Positions 26,954-37,045 are shown, numbered from the stretch's first letter. The stretch is DNA of 64,000 nt from Bacillota bacterium (GCA_023444055.1 JAEZRV010000066.1:62001-126000), one strand, 5' to 3'. The notes: a model not told the origin generated them from the sequence alone. A program made the numbers and translations.

Positions 26954-27706
26954 ATGAATGTATTGGAAGTAAAAAATGTTTGTAAAAAATACTCTACAAA
27001 TAAAAAATATAGCACCGTAGCGTTAAACCATGTGAATTTGACACTGGAAAGTAATGAGTTTGTTGGCATTATGGGAACATCTGGAAGCGGTAAAACAACT
27101 TTGTTAAATGTAGCATCAGGCATTGACAAATGTGATGAGGGCGAAATAAACATATGGGATAATGATATATGTAAAATGAAAAAGAATGAGCTGTCATTAT
27201 TCAGAAGAGAAAATATAGGTATGGTATTTCAGGATTTTAATTTAATCAATAGTTTAAGTGTTAAAGAAAACATAATGGTACCGCTGATTTTAGATAAAAA
27301 GTTTGATGTTATGGAAAGTGATGTCATAAGCAGATTTGCAAAGATGTTGGATATAGAAGAAATATTGGAGAGATATCCATATGAAATTTCTGGTGGACAA
27401 CAGCAAAGAGTAGCAATTTCTCGTGCTATTATTAATAATCCTAAGATAATTTTTGCTGATGAGCCTACAGGCAATCTTGATTCAAAATCCTCCGAAAAAG
27501 TTCTATCATATTTTGAGTTATTACATAAAGAATGTGATGCAAGTATACTTATGGTAACTCATGATCCGTTCTCGGCCAGCTACTGTGAACGAGTGGTTTT
27601 CTTACAAGATGGTTCAATTTCTAGGGAACTTATAAGAAAAGGCAGTAAAGATGAATTTTTTAATAACATACTTGAAGTATTACAGAATTTAAATACGAAT
27701 AAATAG
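26954..27706 (+). CDS. BceA-type ABC transporter ATPase
   Basis: 250 residues: Walker A GTSGSGKTTLLN near residue 40, Q-loop FQDFNL, signature SGGQQQRVAISRA near 141, Walker B IFADEPTGNLD near 160, switch TH. This is the MacB/LolD/BceA branch that pairs with FtsX-type permeases. Start ATG 26954 with AAAGGA upstream. The permease follows after 150 bp. BceAB modules usually sense and remove cell-wall-active peptides together with a BceRS two-component system; none is present in the window. Confidence 0.85.
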   Translation: MNVLEVKNVCKKYSTNKKYSTVALNHVNLTLESNEFVGIMGTSGSGKTTLLNVASGIDKCDEGEINIWDNDICKMKKNELSLFRRENIGMVFQDFNLINSLSVKENIMVPLILDKKFDVMESDVISRFAKMLDIEEILERYPYEISGGQQQRVAISRAIINNPKIIFADEPTGNLDSKSSEKVLSYFELLHKECDASILMVTHDPFSASYCERVVFLQDGSISRELIRKGSKDEFFNNILEVLQNLNTNK

Positions 27707-27856
27707 TTAACGATAAGCAAATAAACCGAATAATCAAACTATGAATAAGAAAACTAGTACTTTTAAAGTATTTATGAAAGCATACCAAAGATTATAGAGG
27801 AAGGAAAGTATGATTTCAAGTCGTAAGTTTGAGACTTCTATCATATAAGGTATACC

Positions 27857-29779
27857 ATGACTTTTAAGGACATATCATTTAAAATGTTTATGGCTGATAT
27901 AAAAAAGTATCGGCTGTTTATTTTATGTAATCTTATGTCTATTGCTATCTTGTACACTTTTTTATCGATCTTCTATAATAAGCAGTTCCGGAACAGCCAA
28001 ATTGTTGATCCGATGATTTCCAGCAACATTATTGCACCGACTTTTCTTGTAGTCTTATTTACTTGCATATTTATTCCTTATACTCAAAGGGTATTTATAA
28101 AAGATAGGCAAAAAGATTATGGTATTTTGTTAACACTTGGCATGACTGAAAAAGAGGTTAGAAACAGTGTTTTAGTAGAAAATATAATACTTTGTATGGT
28201 GTTTTTAGTAAGTGGGCTAATACTAGGAACATTTATGTCCCTGTTTTTTTGGGCTTTTATACGAGATGTAATAGGAATTGATAAAATCGATATTACAATT
28301 TCAGTATTATCATATAAAATAACAATTATTTATGTAATAGGAATATTTGTGATTTCATTAATTGTTAACCTTTTTGCAATGATTAAAAGCACTATATACG
28401 AAAAAATTAAATATACTGAAAAAGCTGAAGGTGGAAAACATCATAGTATGAAATTGCTACTTTCTGGATTAATTATTACAATTGCTTCTTTTGTTGTAAT
28501 GATTTTGTTTTACCGCATAAATAGTAATGTATGGCTATTAAGCTTATTTATTTGTATGTTTGGTTCTGTATTAATATTTTTTAATGGTGAAGCGTTAATT
28601 GAATTTTTTCAAAAAAAATATTACAAAAAGTACCTTAAGAATATTTTTTTGATTTCAGATATTAAATATTATTATGGAAAAAATAAAAATGTCTTTTTAG
28701 TTACAACTTGGATATTCTTTACTATACTATTCTTCATTATGTTTAGTTTAGTTACTTATCCTAACTTCATAAATAATTCTAATACATATCATCCATTTCA
28801 TTTGGTATACCCAGAAATTAAAGATAGCTTTAAACCCTTAGAAGATGATGAAATAAATCTTATTGTAAAGGAAAATGGTAATAGTATAATACTGAGTGAT
28901 AGAGTCAATTTTGTAAGAAATGGTGCTTTTACAATATTTTCGGCAGATGATGTTAATAGACTTCTTAAACAAAACTATCAAGTCAAGCCAAATTCATTTA
29001 TATTTGTTTATCCCTATGATTTAAATGATGGATATCCGCATGATACTAATCTTAATGTTTCAAATATTGATATTGATTCTAATAAAGCTCAAAAAAGGTT
29101 TAGCAAACAGGATACTGCTTTTAATCCTTTATTCGGAGAGGTAAATTGCATTTCCGATTATATAATTTTAGTAAATAAAGATGATTATGAATGGATTGCA
29201 TTGTATAATAATGAACATTACATACAAGGAACTTTACATTTGTATAATTTTGATAATTGGAAAAGTTCTGGTCCTATAGCGAATGAGGTGTGGAGTCAAT
29301 TAATAAAAAAGAATAAAATTAGTGATAACAAAGACAACAAATTTTTTAAAGTAAGTTCAAGAATAGAGGCATATAATACAGCTTTAAAAAGTTCAAATTT
29401 TATAATTTTTAATATGATATTCATTAGTCTTCTTTTATATTTTTCAGCAATAATAATGATTCATTTTAAATTAAAGATGGAATATAAAGCAGAAAAGAAG
29501 AAGTATTTTAGTCTTTACAGAATTGGAGTAAAGGAAATAGAGATTAAGAAAATGTTATCTGATAGAATATTGGTAATTTTTTTAACACCTCTTTTATATG
29601 CAATTATTATTAATATTGCTTATAGTTATTACATAAACAGTTCATATGGATATGGATTGATAGGAATTTTATGTGCATTGCTTACATCACTAGTATTTTT
29701 GATGATTCATTTAGTAGTTTACAAATTATATATAAAATCTTGTTATAGAAAAGTTGTGACAGAATTATGTTTAAATTAA
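27857..29779 (+). CDS. BceB-type FtsX-family permease
   Basis: 640 residues with about ten hydrophobic segments: one near residue 20, three in the first FtsX block (about 50-170), further ones near 195-240 and 285, a large extracellular domain of about 200 residues, and the last three near 520-625. The long loop between segments 7 and 8 is the hallmark of BceB. AAGG lies 6 nt before ATG 27857. Parts of this gene reappear in a mosaic pseudogene at 32113-32700, which keeps 85-90 percent-like identity by eye over its middle section. Confidence 0.82.
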   Translation: MTFKDISFKMFMADIKKYRLFILCNLMSIAILYTFLSIFYNKQFRNSQIVDPMISSNIIAPTFLVVLFTCIFIPYTQRVFIKDRQKDYGILLTLGMTEKEVRNSVLVENIILCMVFLVSGLILGTFMSLFFWAFIRDVIGIDKIDITISVLSYKITIIYVIGIFVISLIVNLFAMIKSTIYEKIKYTEKAEGGKHHSMKLLLSGLIITIASFVVMILFYRINSNVWLLSLFICMFGSVLIFFNGEALIEFFQKKYYKKYLKNIFLISDIKYYYGKNKNVFLVTTWIFFTILFFIMFSLVTYPNFINNSNTYHPFHLVYPEIKDSFKPLEDDEINLIVKENGNSIILSDRVNFVRNGAFTIFSADDVNRLLKQNYQVKPNSFIFVYPYDLNDGYPHDTNLNVSNIDIDSNKAQKRFSKQDTAFNPLFGEVNCISDYIILVNKDDYEWIALYNNEHYIQGTLHLYNFDNWKSSGPIANEVWSQLIKKNKISDNKDNKFFKVSSRIEAYNTALKSSNFIIFNMIFISLLLYFSAIIMIHFKLKMEYKAEKKKYFSLYRIGVKEIEIKKMLSDRILVIFLTPLLYAIIINIAYSYYINSSYGYGLIGILCALLTSLVFLMIHLVVYKLYIKSCYRKVVTELCLN

Positions 29780-29858
29780 ATAAACTAGCGAGACAAGGCT
29801 AAACCATGCTTATCAATAATTGCTCAAGATAAATTTTAATTAGCTGTTCACTTTAATC

Positions 29859-30725
29859 TCAAAGCTCTCTTAGCGTTTTACAGTCTGGGTTATTAATTTC
29901 ATTTTTTATGGAATTCCAATAAAAAGTCAAACTAGTATACAAGATTATAAATGAAGTAATTATAGTATTAATAAACCATTCAAGGCATTTTAGCCAAAGA
30001 GGAAATATGGAATAAGATATATGTTCAATAAAACTAAATAAATTTCCATCACCTAATAGAGAAGAACTTAATAAGTACTGGCTTTTCAAATGGTTTATTG
30101 GCTGAAGTATAAACCCTGCCAAAAGCATTAGTATATAAAGTTTGAAAGCTTCTTTGGAAAATATAAATTTTAGAGTACTTTTAAAAAGGTTTTTAATTTT
30201 AAACCCATTTTCTATAAGCACAATTGAGCTATAAATGACTAATGAAGTGTAAAATAGGGACAGTGAAGTTAAAAACGTTTCTTGTAGATAAACAAATTTT
30301 ATATCATCTGAAAGTCTTAATGCAGATACAAACCATTTTAAAACATTTGTTAATAGACCAAAAGTAAAAGTAAAGAATACTCCAGTTATAAGTACTTTTT
30401 TCCAGTTGATTTCTAATCCATGTATGAAATCACCCATGTCATATGATTCGTGGTGAATAATTTTTTTATATATAAATAGCACTCCTGAAAAAATGCATAC
30501 TAGTAAAATCAAATATGTAAGTTCTTGAAATAAAATGTTTGAAAGATTAGAAACAAGCTCTAAATTATTAACACCTACCCTAAAAGCCTTTAATATTTCG
30601 TTTACCACTTGAGGGAGGGTATGCTTCTTTATTTGAGTAAATTGAAACACGTACTCTAATCCAAGTATAATCATAAGGACTCTGTAATTTGTAAAGAGAT
30701 TTTTTATTGTCCAATGTGTTTTCAT
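29859..30725 (-). CDS. Multi-pass membrane protein
   Basis: 288 residues from ATG 30725 (GGAGG 5 nt upstream; the frame extends to 30785). About six hydrophobic segments with short loops and a charged tail (KNEINNPDCKTLREL). No family recognised. It lies 71 bp downstream of the RDD gene on the same strand and is probably co-transcribed with it. Convergent with the BceB gene. Confidence 0.6.
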   Translation of the reverse strand: MKTHWTIKNLFTNYRVLMIILGLEYVFQFTQIKKHTLPQVVNEILKAFRVGVNNLELVSNLSNILFQELTYLILLVCIFSGVLFIYKKIIHHESYDMGDFIHGLEINWKKVLITGVFFTFTFGLLTNVLKWFVSALRLSDDIKFVYLQETFLTSLSLFYTSLVIYSSIVLIENGFKIKNLFKSTLKFIFSKEAFKLYILMLLAGFILQPINHLKSQYLLSSSLLGDGNLFSFIEHISYSIFPLWLKCLEWFINTIITSFIILYTSLTFYWNSIKNEINNPDCKTLREL

Positions 30726-30795
30726 GATAACCTCCACGCCGACTTTCGGCACAAAAAATGGTGAAACTTTAGTGGTGTTACGCAATATTTAGTAT

Positions 30796-32046
30796 TCAGT
30801 TTATAAGTAATAGTTTCGACACAAGTGATGTGATTACAAAACCTAATACAACAGCTGCTATACCTCTGATAATCCCTATTCTTTCATGGGTTACGCTGAA
30901 TTGACCCTTCTCATCCCAAAAGGTTATTCCCATATTTGTAAGTCTAAAATATGAAAGCAAGTATGTAAAAACACTTAGGATATTATTAAGGCTCGCTGCT
31001 TCACCCAAAATCAATACCATACCGCTTCTGTAAAGTGATTGCCTATAGCTCAGTTTGTTTCCATCTAAGGTTCGCACTTTTACTCCCAAAATTAATTTTC
31101 CAGGAGTTGTTCCCCAAGTAGACAATAGTATTGATTCAATAATGACAAGTATAAAAGGAACAATTGATATACCTAAAATTTGCATATTCCATTTGAACGG
31201 AGTAAGGAATTTTAATAATATCAGAAGAATTAATGATAAGGTAATACTATCAAGCATTCTAGCCCAATATCTAACCCATGGGCGAATCTGAGGAACTTCA
31301 CTTGAGACGATTTTTGACTTGAATTCTCTAGCTATTTCAAAAGCATTTTCATTGATGGCATCTATTGAATCGTATTTAGTGTTATTATACAGAAAGCTAT
31401 TATAATTATTTTCTTCTGTTTTTATTTCAATATTTCTTTTAATGTCATCTTCATTAAATCCATTTATGGTCATTTTATATAAACAATGAGCTAGGTAACT
31501 TTCTTTGCCGATTTTTTGTAAATCCTTGTTGTCCACGAAAAATGAGAGCCAATCATTCCAACTAAATAATTCAAGGTTCAGCTTATCTCCAGATTCAGTA
31601 TCCATACCAGATACATTCCATATTTCAACCAGTAAATTGTCAATATTTATTGGTTCTTTTTCAACAGTAATTAAGGTGTATTTGCTTTTTGTTGGATTCA
31701 ACTGAAGTAGTTTATCATAGAAGTTTTTATGTTCGTTGTGAAAATCTTTTTCATCTGGATAAAATTTAAATAGGGTCTCTTCTACTAAAGAATAATCAAC
31801 TTGGTGAATTATATCATACAAAGGAATTAGAACACTCATACTGATATCAGTGCAATTGACTATATATTGAAAGTGCTTTTTGTTTTCAATGTCATCAATA
31901 TCAATTCTTCTAATCAATAATTCTTCCCTTGCAATTTGTAGAGCTTCAGCTTCATAATCATCAGCATCCTCAATTACTATTTTGATAAGAGATTCATCAG
32001 TTAACGATGCCATTCTCTCTTTAATAGCTTCAATACGATTTTGCAT
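30796..32046 (-). CDS. RDD-family membrane protein with long N-terminal domain
   Basis: 416 residues from ATG 32046 with GGAGG upstream (an in-frame TTG lies at 32058). The first 250 residues are soluble and mostly helical. The C-terminal part begins RPWVRYWARMLDS, the RDD signature, then TM segments, GTTPGKLILGVKVRT (the conserved G-K-x3-G motif) and two more segments. RDD proteins are thought to act as small transporters or membrane anchors; the N-terminal domain here is unfamiliar to me. Confidence 0.75.
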   Translation of the reverse strand: MQNRIEAIKERMASLTDESLIKIVIEDADDYEAEALQIAREELLIRRIDIDDIENKKHFQYIVNCTDISMSVLIPLYDIIHQVDYSLVEETLFKFYPDEKDFHNEHKNFYDKLLQLNPTKSKYTLITVEKEPINIDNLLVEIWNVSGMDTESGDKLNLELFSWNDWLSFFVDNKDLQKIGKESYLAHCLYKMTINGFNEDDIKRNIEIKTEENNYNSFLYNNTKYDSIDAINENAFEIAREFKSKIVSSEVPQIRPWVRYWARMLDSITLSLILLILLKFLTPFKWNMQILGISIVPFILVIIESILLSTWGTTPGKLILGVKVRTLDGNKLSYRQSLYRSGMVLILGEAASLNNILSVFTYLLSYFRLTNMGITFWDEKGQFSVTHERIGIIRGIAAVVLGFVITSLVSKLLLIN

Positions 32047-32112
32047 TTTAGCCTCCAAGTTTATTGGTTTAGTTATTCATATTTTATCATACTTTGTATG
32101 AATTGCAATTTT

Positions 32113-32700
32113 GTTGAGACGGGCTCTGTCACCGTCAAGACAAATGGCTATTATCAAATATTTTTTAATGGTGAAACGTTAATTGATTTTTTTCAAAAAA
32201 AGTATTACAATAAAAATGTTAAGAATATTATTTTGATTTCAGATAGTAAGTATTATTACCAAAAAAATAAAAACATCTTTTTAGTTACAACTTGGTTATT
32301 CTTTATTATGCTATTCTTCATTATTTTCAGTTCAGCTACTTATCCTAGCTTCACTAAAAATTCAAATACATATTATCCATTTCATTTAGTATATCCAGAA
32401 ATAAAAGATAGCTTTAAGCCCTTAGAAGATGATTCAGCAGATGATGTCATTAGTCTTTACAGAATTGGGATAAAGTAAATAGAGATTAATAAAATGTTAT
32501 ATGATAGAATATTGGTAATTTTTCTAATACCTATTTATTATAAATATTGCTTATAGTTATTATATAAACAGTTCATATGGATATGGTGATAGGGATTTTA
32601 TGTGCATTGCTCACATCACTAGTATTTTTGATAATTTATTTAGTAGTTTACAAATTATATATAAAATCTTATTATTAAAAAGTAATCACGGAATTAAGAA
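32113..32700 (+). pseudogene. Mosaic pseudogene: AAA-ATPase fragment joined to a bceB copy
   Basis: About 36 bases at 32118-32153 match the AAA ATPase gene around 24206-24241 with two differences. At about 32155 the sequence switches to a copy of the BceB gene from 28576 and follows it to SFKPLEDD, then skips to SADDV (28945), then to SLYRIG (29512), where a stop follows; further bceB-like sequence in broken frames continues to 32700. At least two internal deletions (about 95 and 550 bp relative to bceB) are visible. Not functional. Confidence 0.8.
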
Positions 32701-32890
32701 AAATTGTGATTTCCTTATTCTATTAGAACCGTTGAGAATGGTGCTGGGAGAAGAAAACTTCCTGAATGTATACTGAAACTTTTGGAATATCAGATAAAAT
32801 AAGAGTAACTAAAAGCTTTGAATAAAAGAGAAATAATGTAAATGTTTATGGTTAATTTACTATATAGTTTAAAACATAAGGAGGATATCT

Positions 32891-35017
32891 ATGATTAGTT
32901 TTGTAAATGGTGGACAGAAAAATATTGTTGCGGCTAATTTACTAAAGAAAAATATATCACAATTAAAGGAAAATTATACTGGGACTGCATATTTCGGTTT
33001 TGCACTTTCAGAATTGGATGATGAGAGGGTAATAATTGATGCCTTGATTGTTACTAAAGAAAAAGGTATTTTAGCTATTAATTTTAGTTCTGGCAATAAG
33101 GATACAGATTCTGAGCAGGTTGATAGAATTTATATTTTACTTCGAGGTCTGTTAGAAAAGAATGCTGGATTAAGGAATAGAAAAGAGCTTGCAATTAAGA
33201 TATCTTATGTAACATATTGCGTTGACAATCTTATAGAAGATAGTGAATTTGTTGATGGAAATTCGTTTGTGAGTTTTTATAACAATTTAGAAGAGTTTGA
33301 TGAAAGCTATTTTGAATCACTAAATGAAGCTTTAGATAAAATTGTATCTGCAAAACCTAGGAAATTAAGAAATAGCATAAAAAAAGAAGATTCACTTGGG
33401 GCTAAAATTAGAAAAATAGAAAGACAAATTGCAAATATGGATGAGTGGCAGAAAGAGGCGGCATATGAAGTACCCAATCGACCTCAGAGAATAAGAGGTT
33501 TGGCAGGGTCTGGGAAAACTGTTGTATTAGCATTAAAAGCTGCATATTTGCACTTTTTAGAGCCAAATGAGGATATTGCAGTAACATTTTATTCAAGAGC
33601 ATTATATGAGCAGTTTAAAAATTTAATATCTGAATTTTATCAGCAATACAGTGGTGGAGAGCAAGTGGATTTTGAAAAAGTACATGTTTTACATGCGTGG
33701 GGAACTTTAACTGAACCCGGAATTTATTCTGTTGTAGCTCAACAAATGAATGAACCTATTTACACATACAACGAGGCAGTAACGAAATATGGAAGAGAAA
33801 AGTCCTTCGAGGGTGTTTGTAAAGATTTGCTTAAGAAAATGGAAATTAATTCTGTTAATAATTTGAAAATTTTTGATCACATTCTTATTGATGAGGCTCA
33901 GGATTTACCACCTGCTTTTTTTAGAATAGCATATAAGTTATTTAAAAATACAGAAAAAAGAAGACTTGTATTCGCATATGATGAATTGCAGAATCTAAGT
34001 CAAAGTTCTATGCCATCTTTAGGAGAGATGTTTGGTGTTGAGAATGGCAAAAATCTAGTCGAGGTGGGGAATGATGAAGAGGGAGAACCTAAAACAGATA
34101 TTTTATTACCAATATGTTATAGAAATACAAAGTGGGCACTTAGTATAGCACATGCTTTAGGTTTTGGAATATACAGAAAAGCGGATAAACCACTTGTTCA
34201 GTTTTTTGAAGATCTTCATGTATGGGAAAAGATTGGGTATGAGAAAGTTGCAGGCGAGTTAGAATATAATTCTCATGTTAAGTTGATTCGAAGCTCAAAA
34301 TCTACACCTAAATACTTTGAAGATTTGATTGCTCCAGAGGAAGCTGTTATAGTAAAACCAAAATTTGAAGACAAAGAGGAAGAATATACTTGGATTGCTA
34401 AACAAATTAAAAAGAATATTGAAGAAGATGAACTTGATCCAGATGATATTCTAGTGATATTCCCAAATGCACTTGAAGCAAAAAAACATTATGCCAAATT
34501 TTCTAAGATATTAGTAAAAGTGGGAATTGAAAGTATAATGCCAGGAGTAAATGTAGATAGAGATACTTTTTCACAAAAAGGTTGCATTACATGTACGCAT
34601 ATATATAGGGCAAAAGGGAATGAAAAACCAATGGTTTATTTAGCAGATACTGAATATGGGTGTTTGAAATCAGAAATAGTTCAAGCTAGAAATACACTTT
34701 TTACAGCCATTACTAGATCACGTGCATGGATTAGAATTACTGGTGTTGGTAGCGGAATGGATTTAATTGAAGCTGAAATTAAAGAGTGTAGAGAAAAGGT
34801 GTATGCTCTTGAAATAGATATTCCATCAAAAGAAGAGATAGCAAAATTAAATCTGCTAAATAAAGGGGCAAAAGAACAGAGGCAAGTAAAAAGTCTTGAA
34901 AAGGCTGCAGAAGATTTAATTAAATTATTAAAATCAGGAGAGATTTCTGGTGTTGAGGATATACATCAGCTAAATGATTTGACGGAACTTTTGAAAGAAC
35001 TAAAAGGGGGAAACTAG
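32891..35017 (+). CDS. SF1 (UvrD/Rep-like) helicase with N-terminal nuclease-like domain
   Basis: 708 residues, start ATG 32891 behind AAGGAGG. Residues 1-150 resemble a NERD-like restriction-fold region (YFGFALSELDDERVIIDALIV), though catalytic residues are not obvious. Helicase motifs: GLAGSGKT near 202 (motif I), LIDEAQDLPP near 334 (II), ICYRNTKWAL (IV-like), CTHIYRAKGNEKPMVYLAD (V) and LFTAITRSRAW near 604 (VI). Two bases separate it from a DUF2290-like gene, so the two are a unit. I infer a two-gene defence or repair module; ordinary repair helicases lack this partner. Confidence 0.75.
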   Translation: MISFVNGGQKNIVAANLLKKNISQLKENYTGTAYFGFALSELDDERVIIDALIVTKEKGILAINFSSGNKDTDSEQVDRIYILLRGLLEKNAGLRNRKELAIKISYVTYCVDNLIEDSEFVDGNSFVSFYNNLEEFDESYFESLNEALDKIVSAKPRKLRNSIKKEDSLGAKIRKIERQIANMDEWQKEAAYEVPNRPQRIRGLAGSGKTVVLALKAAYLHFLEPNEDIAVTFYSRALYEQFKNLISEFYQQYSGGEQVDFEKVHVLHAWGTLTEPGIYSVVAQQMNEPIYTYNEAVTKYGREKSFEGVCKDLLKKMEINSVNNLKIFDHILIDEAQDLPPAFFRIAYKLFKNTEKRRLVFAYDELQNLSQSSMPSLGEMFGVENGKNLVEVGNDEEGEPKTDILLPICYRNTKWALSIAHALGFGIYRKADKPLVQFFEDLHVWEKIGYEKVAGELEYNSHVKLIRSSKSTPKYFEDLIAPEEAVIVKPKFEDKEEEYTWIAKQIKKNIEEDELDPDDILVIFPNALEAKKHYAKFSKILVKVGIESIMPGVNVDRDTFSQKGCITCTHIYRAKGNEKPMVYLADTEYGCLKSEIVQARNTLFTAITRSRAWIRITGVGSGMDLIEAEIKECREKVYALEIDIPSKEEIAKLNLLNKGAKEQRQVKSLEKAAEDLIKLLKSGEISGVEDIHQLNDLTELLKELKGGN

Positions 35018-35019
35018 TA

Positions 35020-35760
35020 ATGCAAGAATCACCAATAGAAAAACTTAATAAACAGTTTGATATTCTTGCAACACAAGGAAAAGATTATATTATAAGGGAT
35101 TACATTACACCTAAAATTGTTGATAAAACAATAACTTGGAAAAATGAAGTTAAACAAAACCCCTTAGAGCGGAGTATGAAAGCTCAGAAATATTTTAATT
35201 TCTGTCAACAATACATTGCTTTTTTTAGGAGCAAATCTTATCAGTTCCTTTTTAATGATTATTCATTAGGGAGATTTTCATATGAATTTGATGAAGATAA
35301 TTTACTTGTTTCGTATAATTTGTACTGGTGTCCTTGTCCCTTAAGTAAAGATTTTATTGATGAAATAGAACAGAATGGATTAGACGTATCGGATTATATA
35401 GATAATATTCAAAATAAAGAAAAAATAGAACTAGACCATATTATTTTAAGATCACCAATACGATTTGACTATATTAGAGAATATAATGATAAAAATATAC
35501 AATTTCATCCCTATTTTCATATGCATTTTCAAGAAAAAGACACTCGGGCAAAGACGGAAAAAATTTTTTCGCTGTATAGTTATATGCTTTTCATTTTAGA
35601 AAATTGTTATCCAGAGATATATAGAGACAAAAGATACGGAGAAAAAATAGAGTCAATAAGGAAATTGGAAACTGAAACATTACCGTGGTTTAAATTAGTG
35701 AAGAATAGTAGAAATATTGAAATAGCAAAAAAAATACATACAAAGATAGTGTTAAACTAA
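35020..35760 (+). CDS. DUF2290-like partner of the helicase
   Basis: 246 residues, soluble. The middle (SLGRFSYEFDEDNLLVSYNLYWCPCP) and the second half (ILRSPIRFDYIREY, then QFHPYFHMHFQE with clustered His and aromatic residues) fit what I remember of DUF2290. It starts 2 bases after the helicase stop behind AAAGGGGG, so expression is tied to the helicase. No catalytic signature I can name; the His-x-His cluster might bind a metal. Uncharacterised family as far as I know. Confidence 0.6.
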   Translation: MQESPIEKLNKQFDILATQGKDYIIRDYITPKIVDKTITWKNEVKQNPLERSMKAQKYFNFCQQYIAFFRSKSYQFLFNDYSLGRFSYEFDEDNLLVSYNLYWCPCPLSKDFIDEIEQNGLDVSDYIDNIQNKEKIELDHIILRSPIRFDYIREYNDKNIQFHPYFHMHFQEKDTRAKTEKIFSLYSYMLFILENCYPEIYRDKRYGEKIESIRKLETETLPWFKLVKNSRNIEIAKKIHTKIVLN

Positions 35761-35821
35761 TAATTACTATAGAATAACTTTTTAAAATTTTTAACTTTAA
35801 CTTCAATAAAGCATATACCTA

Positions 35822-35851
35822 TTGCATACAGAACTGGTGTTCTGTTATAAT
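35822..35851 (+). promoter_or_regulatory. Promoter with LexA/DinR-type box
   Basis: -35 TTGCAT (35822-35827) and -10 TATAAT (35846-35851), 18 bp apart. The whole spacer is ACAGAAC-TGGT-GTTCTGT, a perfect 7-bp inverted repeat whose core GAAC-N4-GTTC is the Gram-positive LexA (DinR) box. Confidence 0.7.
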
Positions 35852-35886
35852 GAGTATAAATATTAATTTTGAAGGAGTTACCAAAA

Positions 35887-36885
35887 ATGAGTAATATTTA
35901 TAGCGAAATAAAAATTAAAAGTTTGGAGCCTATGAGGATTGCAAGTTACCGGGTAATAAGCAAAAATCCCGAGGAAGATGTTATGACCTATATGGAAAAT
36001 TGGATAGCAAAAAACGGATTGGACAAGCAGGACAGAATGAGAAACTTTGGATTTGACGTTCCGGTCAATGAAGAACAGCAAAAGGAAGGACTTAGGGGAT
36101 ATGAGTATTGGCTAACGGTTCCTGACACAGCTACTGAATCGGATGGTGTAAAAATAAAAAATATTGATGCAGATGAGTATGCGGTATTAAGGATAACGAA
36201 CCCTTTTAGCAATCCATTTGATACCATTCCTAAAGGATGGGAAAGGCTGAAGGATTGGGTGATGAATGGCGAATATAAAACTATGTCTTTTCAAAATAGA
36301 TATTGGCTGGAAGAGGTTATTGTTCAAGAGGATAGTACATATATGGACATATATTTTCCTGTCAAAGATGGGGGCAGGAAAGGCTATGCAGAACTTATTG
36401 ACTTCAAGGTTACCGAATTAATTCCTTCAAAATTAATTGGAAAAGAAATAAGATGCAAAATGGATCATCCGGATGGAAATCCAATTCCATTATTCTGGAA
36501 CAAGTGTTTCGAAGATGGAATAGTAAAGAGCCTAGAATCACATCCAGATAGGCTTTATACAAATGCATTAATAGGATGGTGTGGCAATTACAATCCTAAT
36601 GACAATATGTTTTCATATATTGTTGGAGTATTTGTAAAACCTAATGCAAGTGTGCCAGAAGGTATGGCAAGTATTAATATGGATGAATCACGATATGCTG
36701 TAGGTACAATTAAAGGAACAGAGCCAGAAATATACATGAATGCTCATCAATTTACTGAAGCAGAAATGAATAAAGCTGGGCTACAATTCAAGCCAGGGCT
36801 TAGTTTTGAGATGGAATGGTATGATGAAAGGTTCTGTCAGAATGAAGAATACAAAATTATTGATTTGTATGTACCTATTCTATAA
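35887..36885 (+). CDS. Tandem GyrI-like (SbmC/AraC-effector) domain protein
   Basis: 332 residues from ATG 35887 (GGAG upstream; TTG 35869 is the in-frame alternative). Two GyrI-like small-molecule-binding domains follow each other, each starting with a strand like MRIASYRV or IPSKLIGKEIR and containing YEYWLTVP or FSYIVGVFV. There is no helix-turn-helix, unlike BmrR/Rob-type regulators. The best-known stand-alone member, SbmC/GyrI of E. coli, is SOS-induced and protects gyrase. The promoter here carries a LexA-type box, which fits that role. A drug-binding or hydrolase-type member is the alternative. Confidence 0.75.
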   Translation: MSNIYSEIKIKSLEPMRIASYRVISKNPEEDVMTYMENWIAKNGLDKQDRMRNFGFDVPVNEEQQKEGLRGYEYWLTVPDTATESDGVKIKNIDADEYAVLRITNPFSNPFDTIPKGWERLKDWVMNGEYKTMSFQNRYWLEEVIVQEDSTYMDIYFPVKDGGRKGYAELIDFKVTELIPSKLIGKEIRCKMDHPDGNPIPLFWNKCFEDGIVKSLESHPDRLYTNALIGWCGNYNPNDNMFSYIVGVFVKPNASVPEGMASINMDESRYAVGTIKGTEPEIYMNAHQFTEAEMNKAGLQFKPGLSFEMEWYDERFCQNEEYKIIDLYVPIL

Positions 36886-36940
36886 AACAGGAGCTTGAGA
36901 AAGCCGATATTGCACTTGCTAACAAAGTTGCATATTTAAT

Positions 36941-37001
36941 AAGGTGTATACCAGAATTTACTTAAATAAAAACTATCGAATCTGATATACACCTTTATTT
37001 T
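36941..37001 (+). terminator. Terminator after the GyrI-like gene
   Basis: AAGGTGTATA (36941-36950) pairs perfectly with TATACACCTT (36986-36995), followed by TATTTTG. The loop is 35 nt. Confidence 0.6.
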
Positions 37002-37010
37002 GATATAATA

Positions 37011-37045
37011 AACTCAAACTTCTCAATTGAATATATTACTTAAAG
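37011..37045. repeat. Interspersed 35-bp repeat, copy 1
   Basis: AACTCAAACTTCTCAATTGA and the following bases match 39924-39957 and 42086-42120 in the same orientation (consensus AACTCAAACTTCGCAGTTGA then ATATACTGCTTAAA). Confidence 0.7.
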
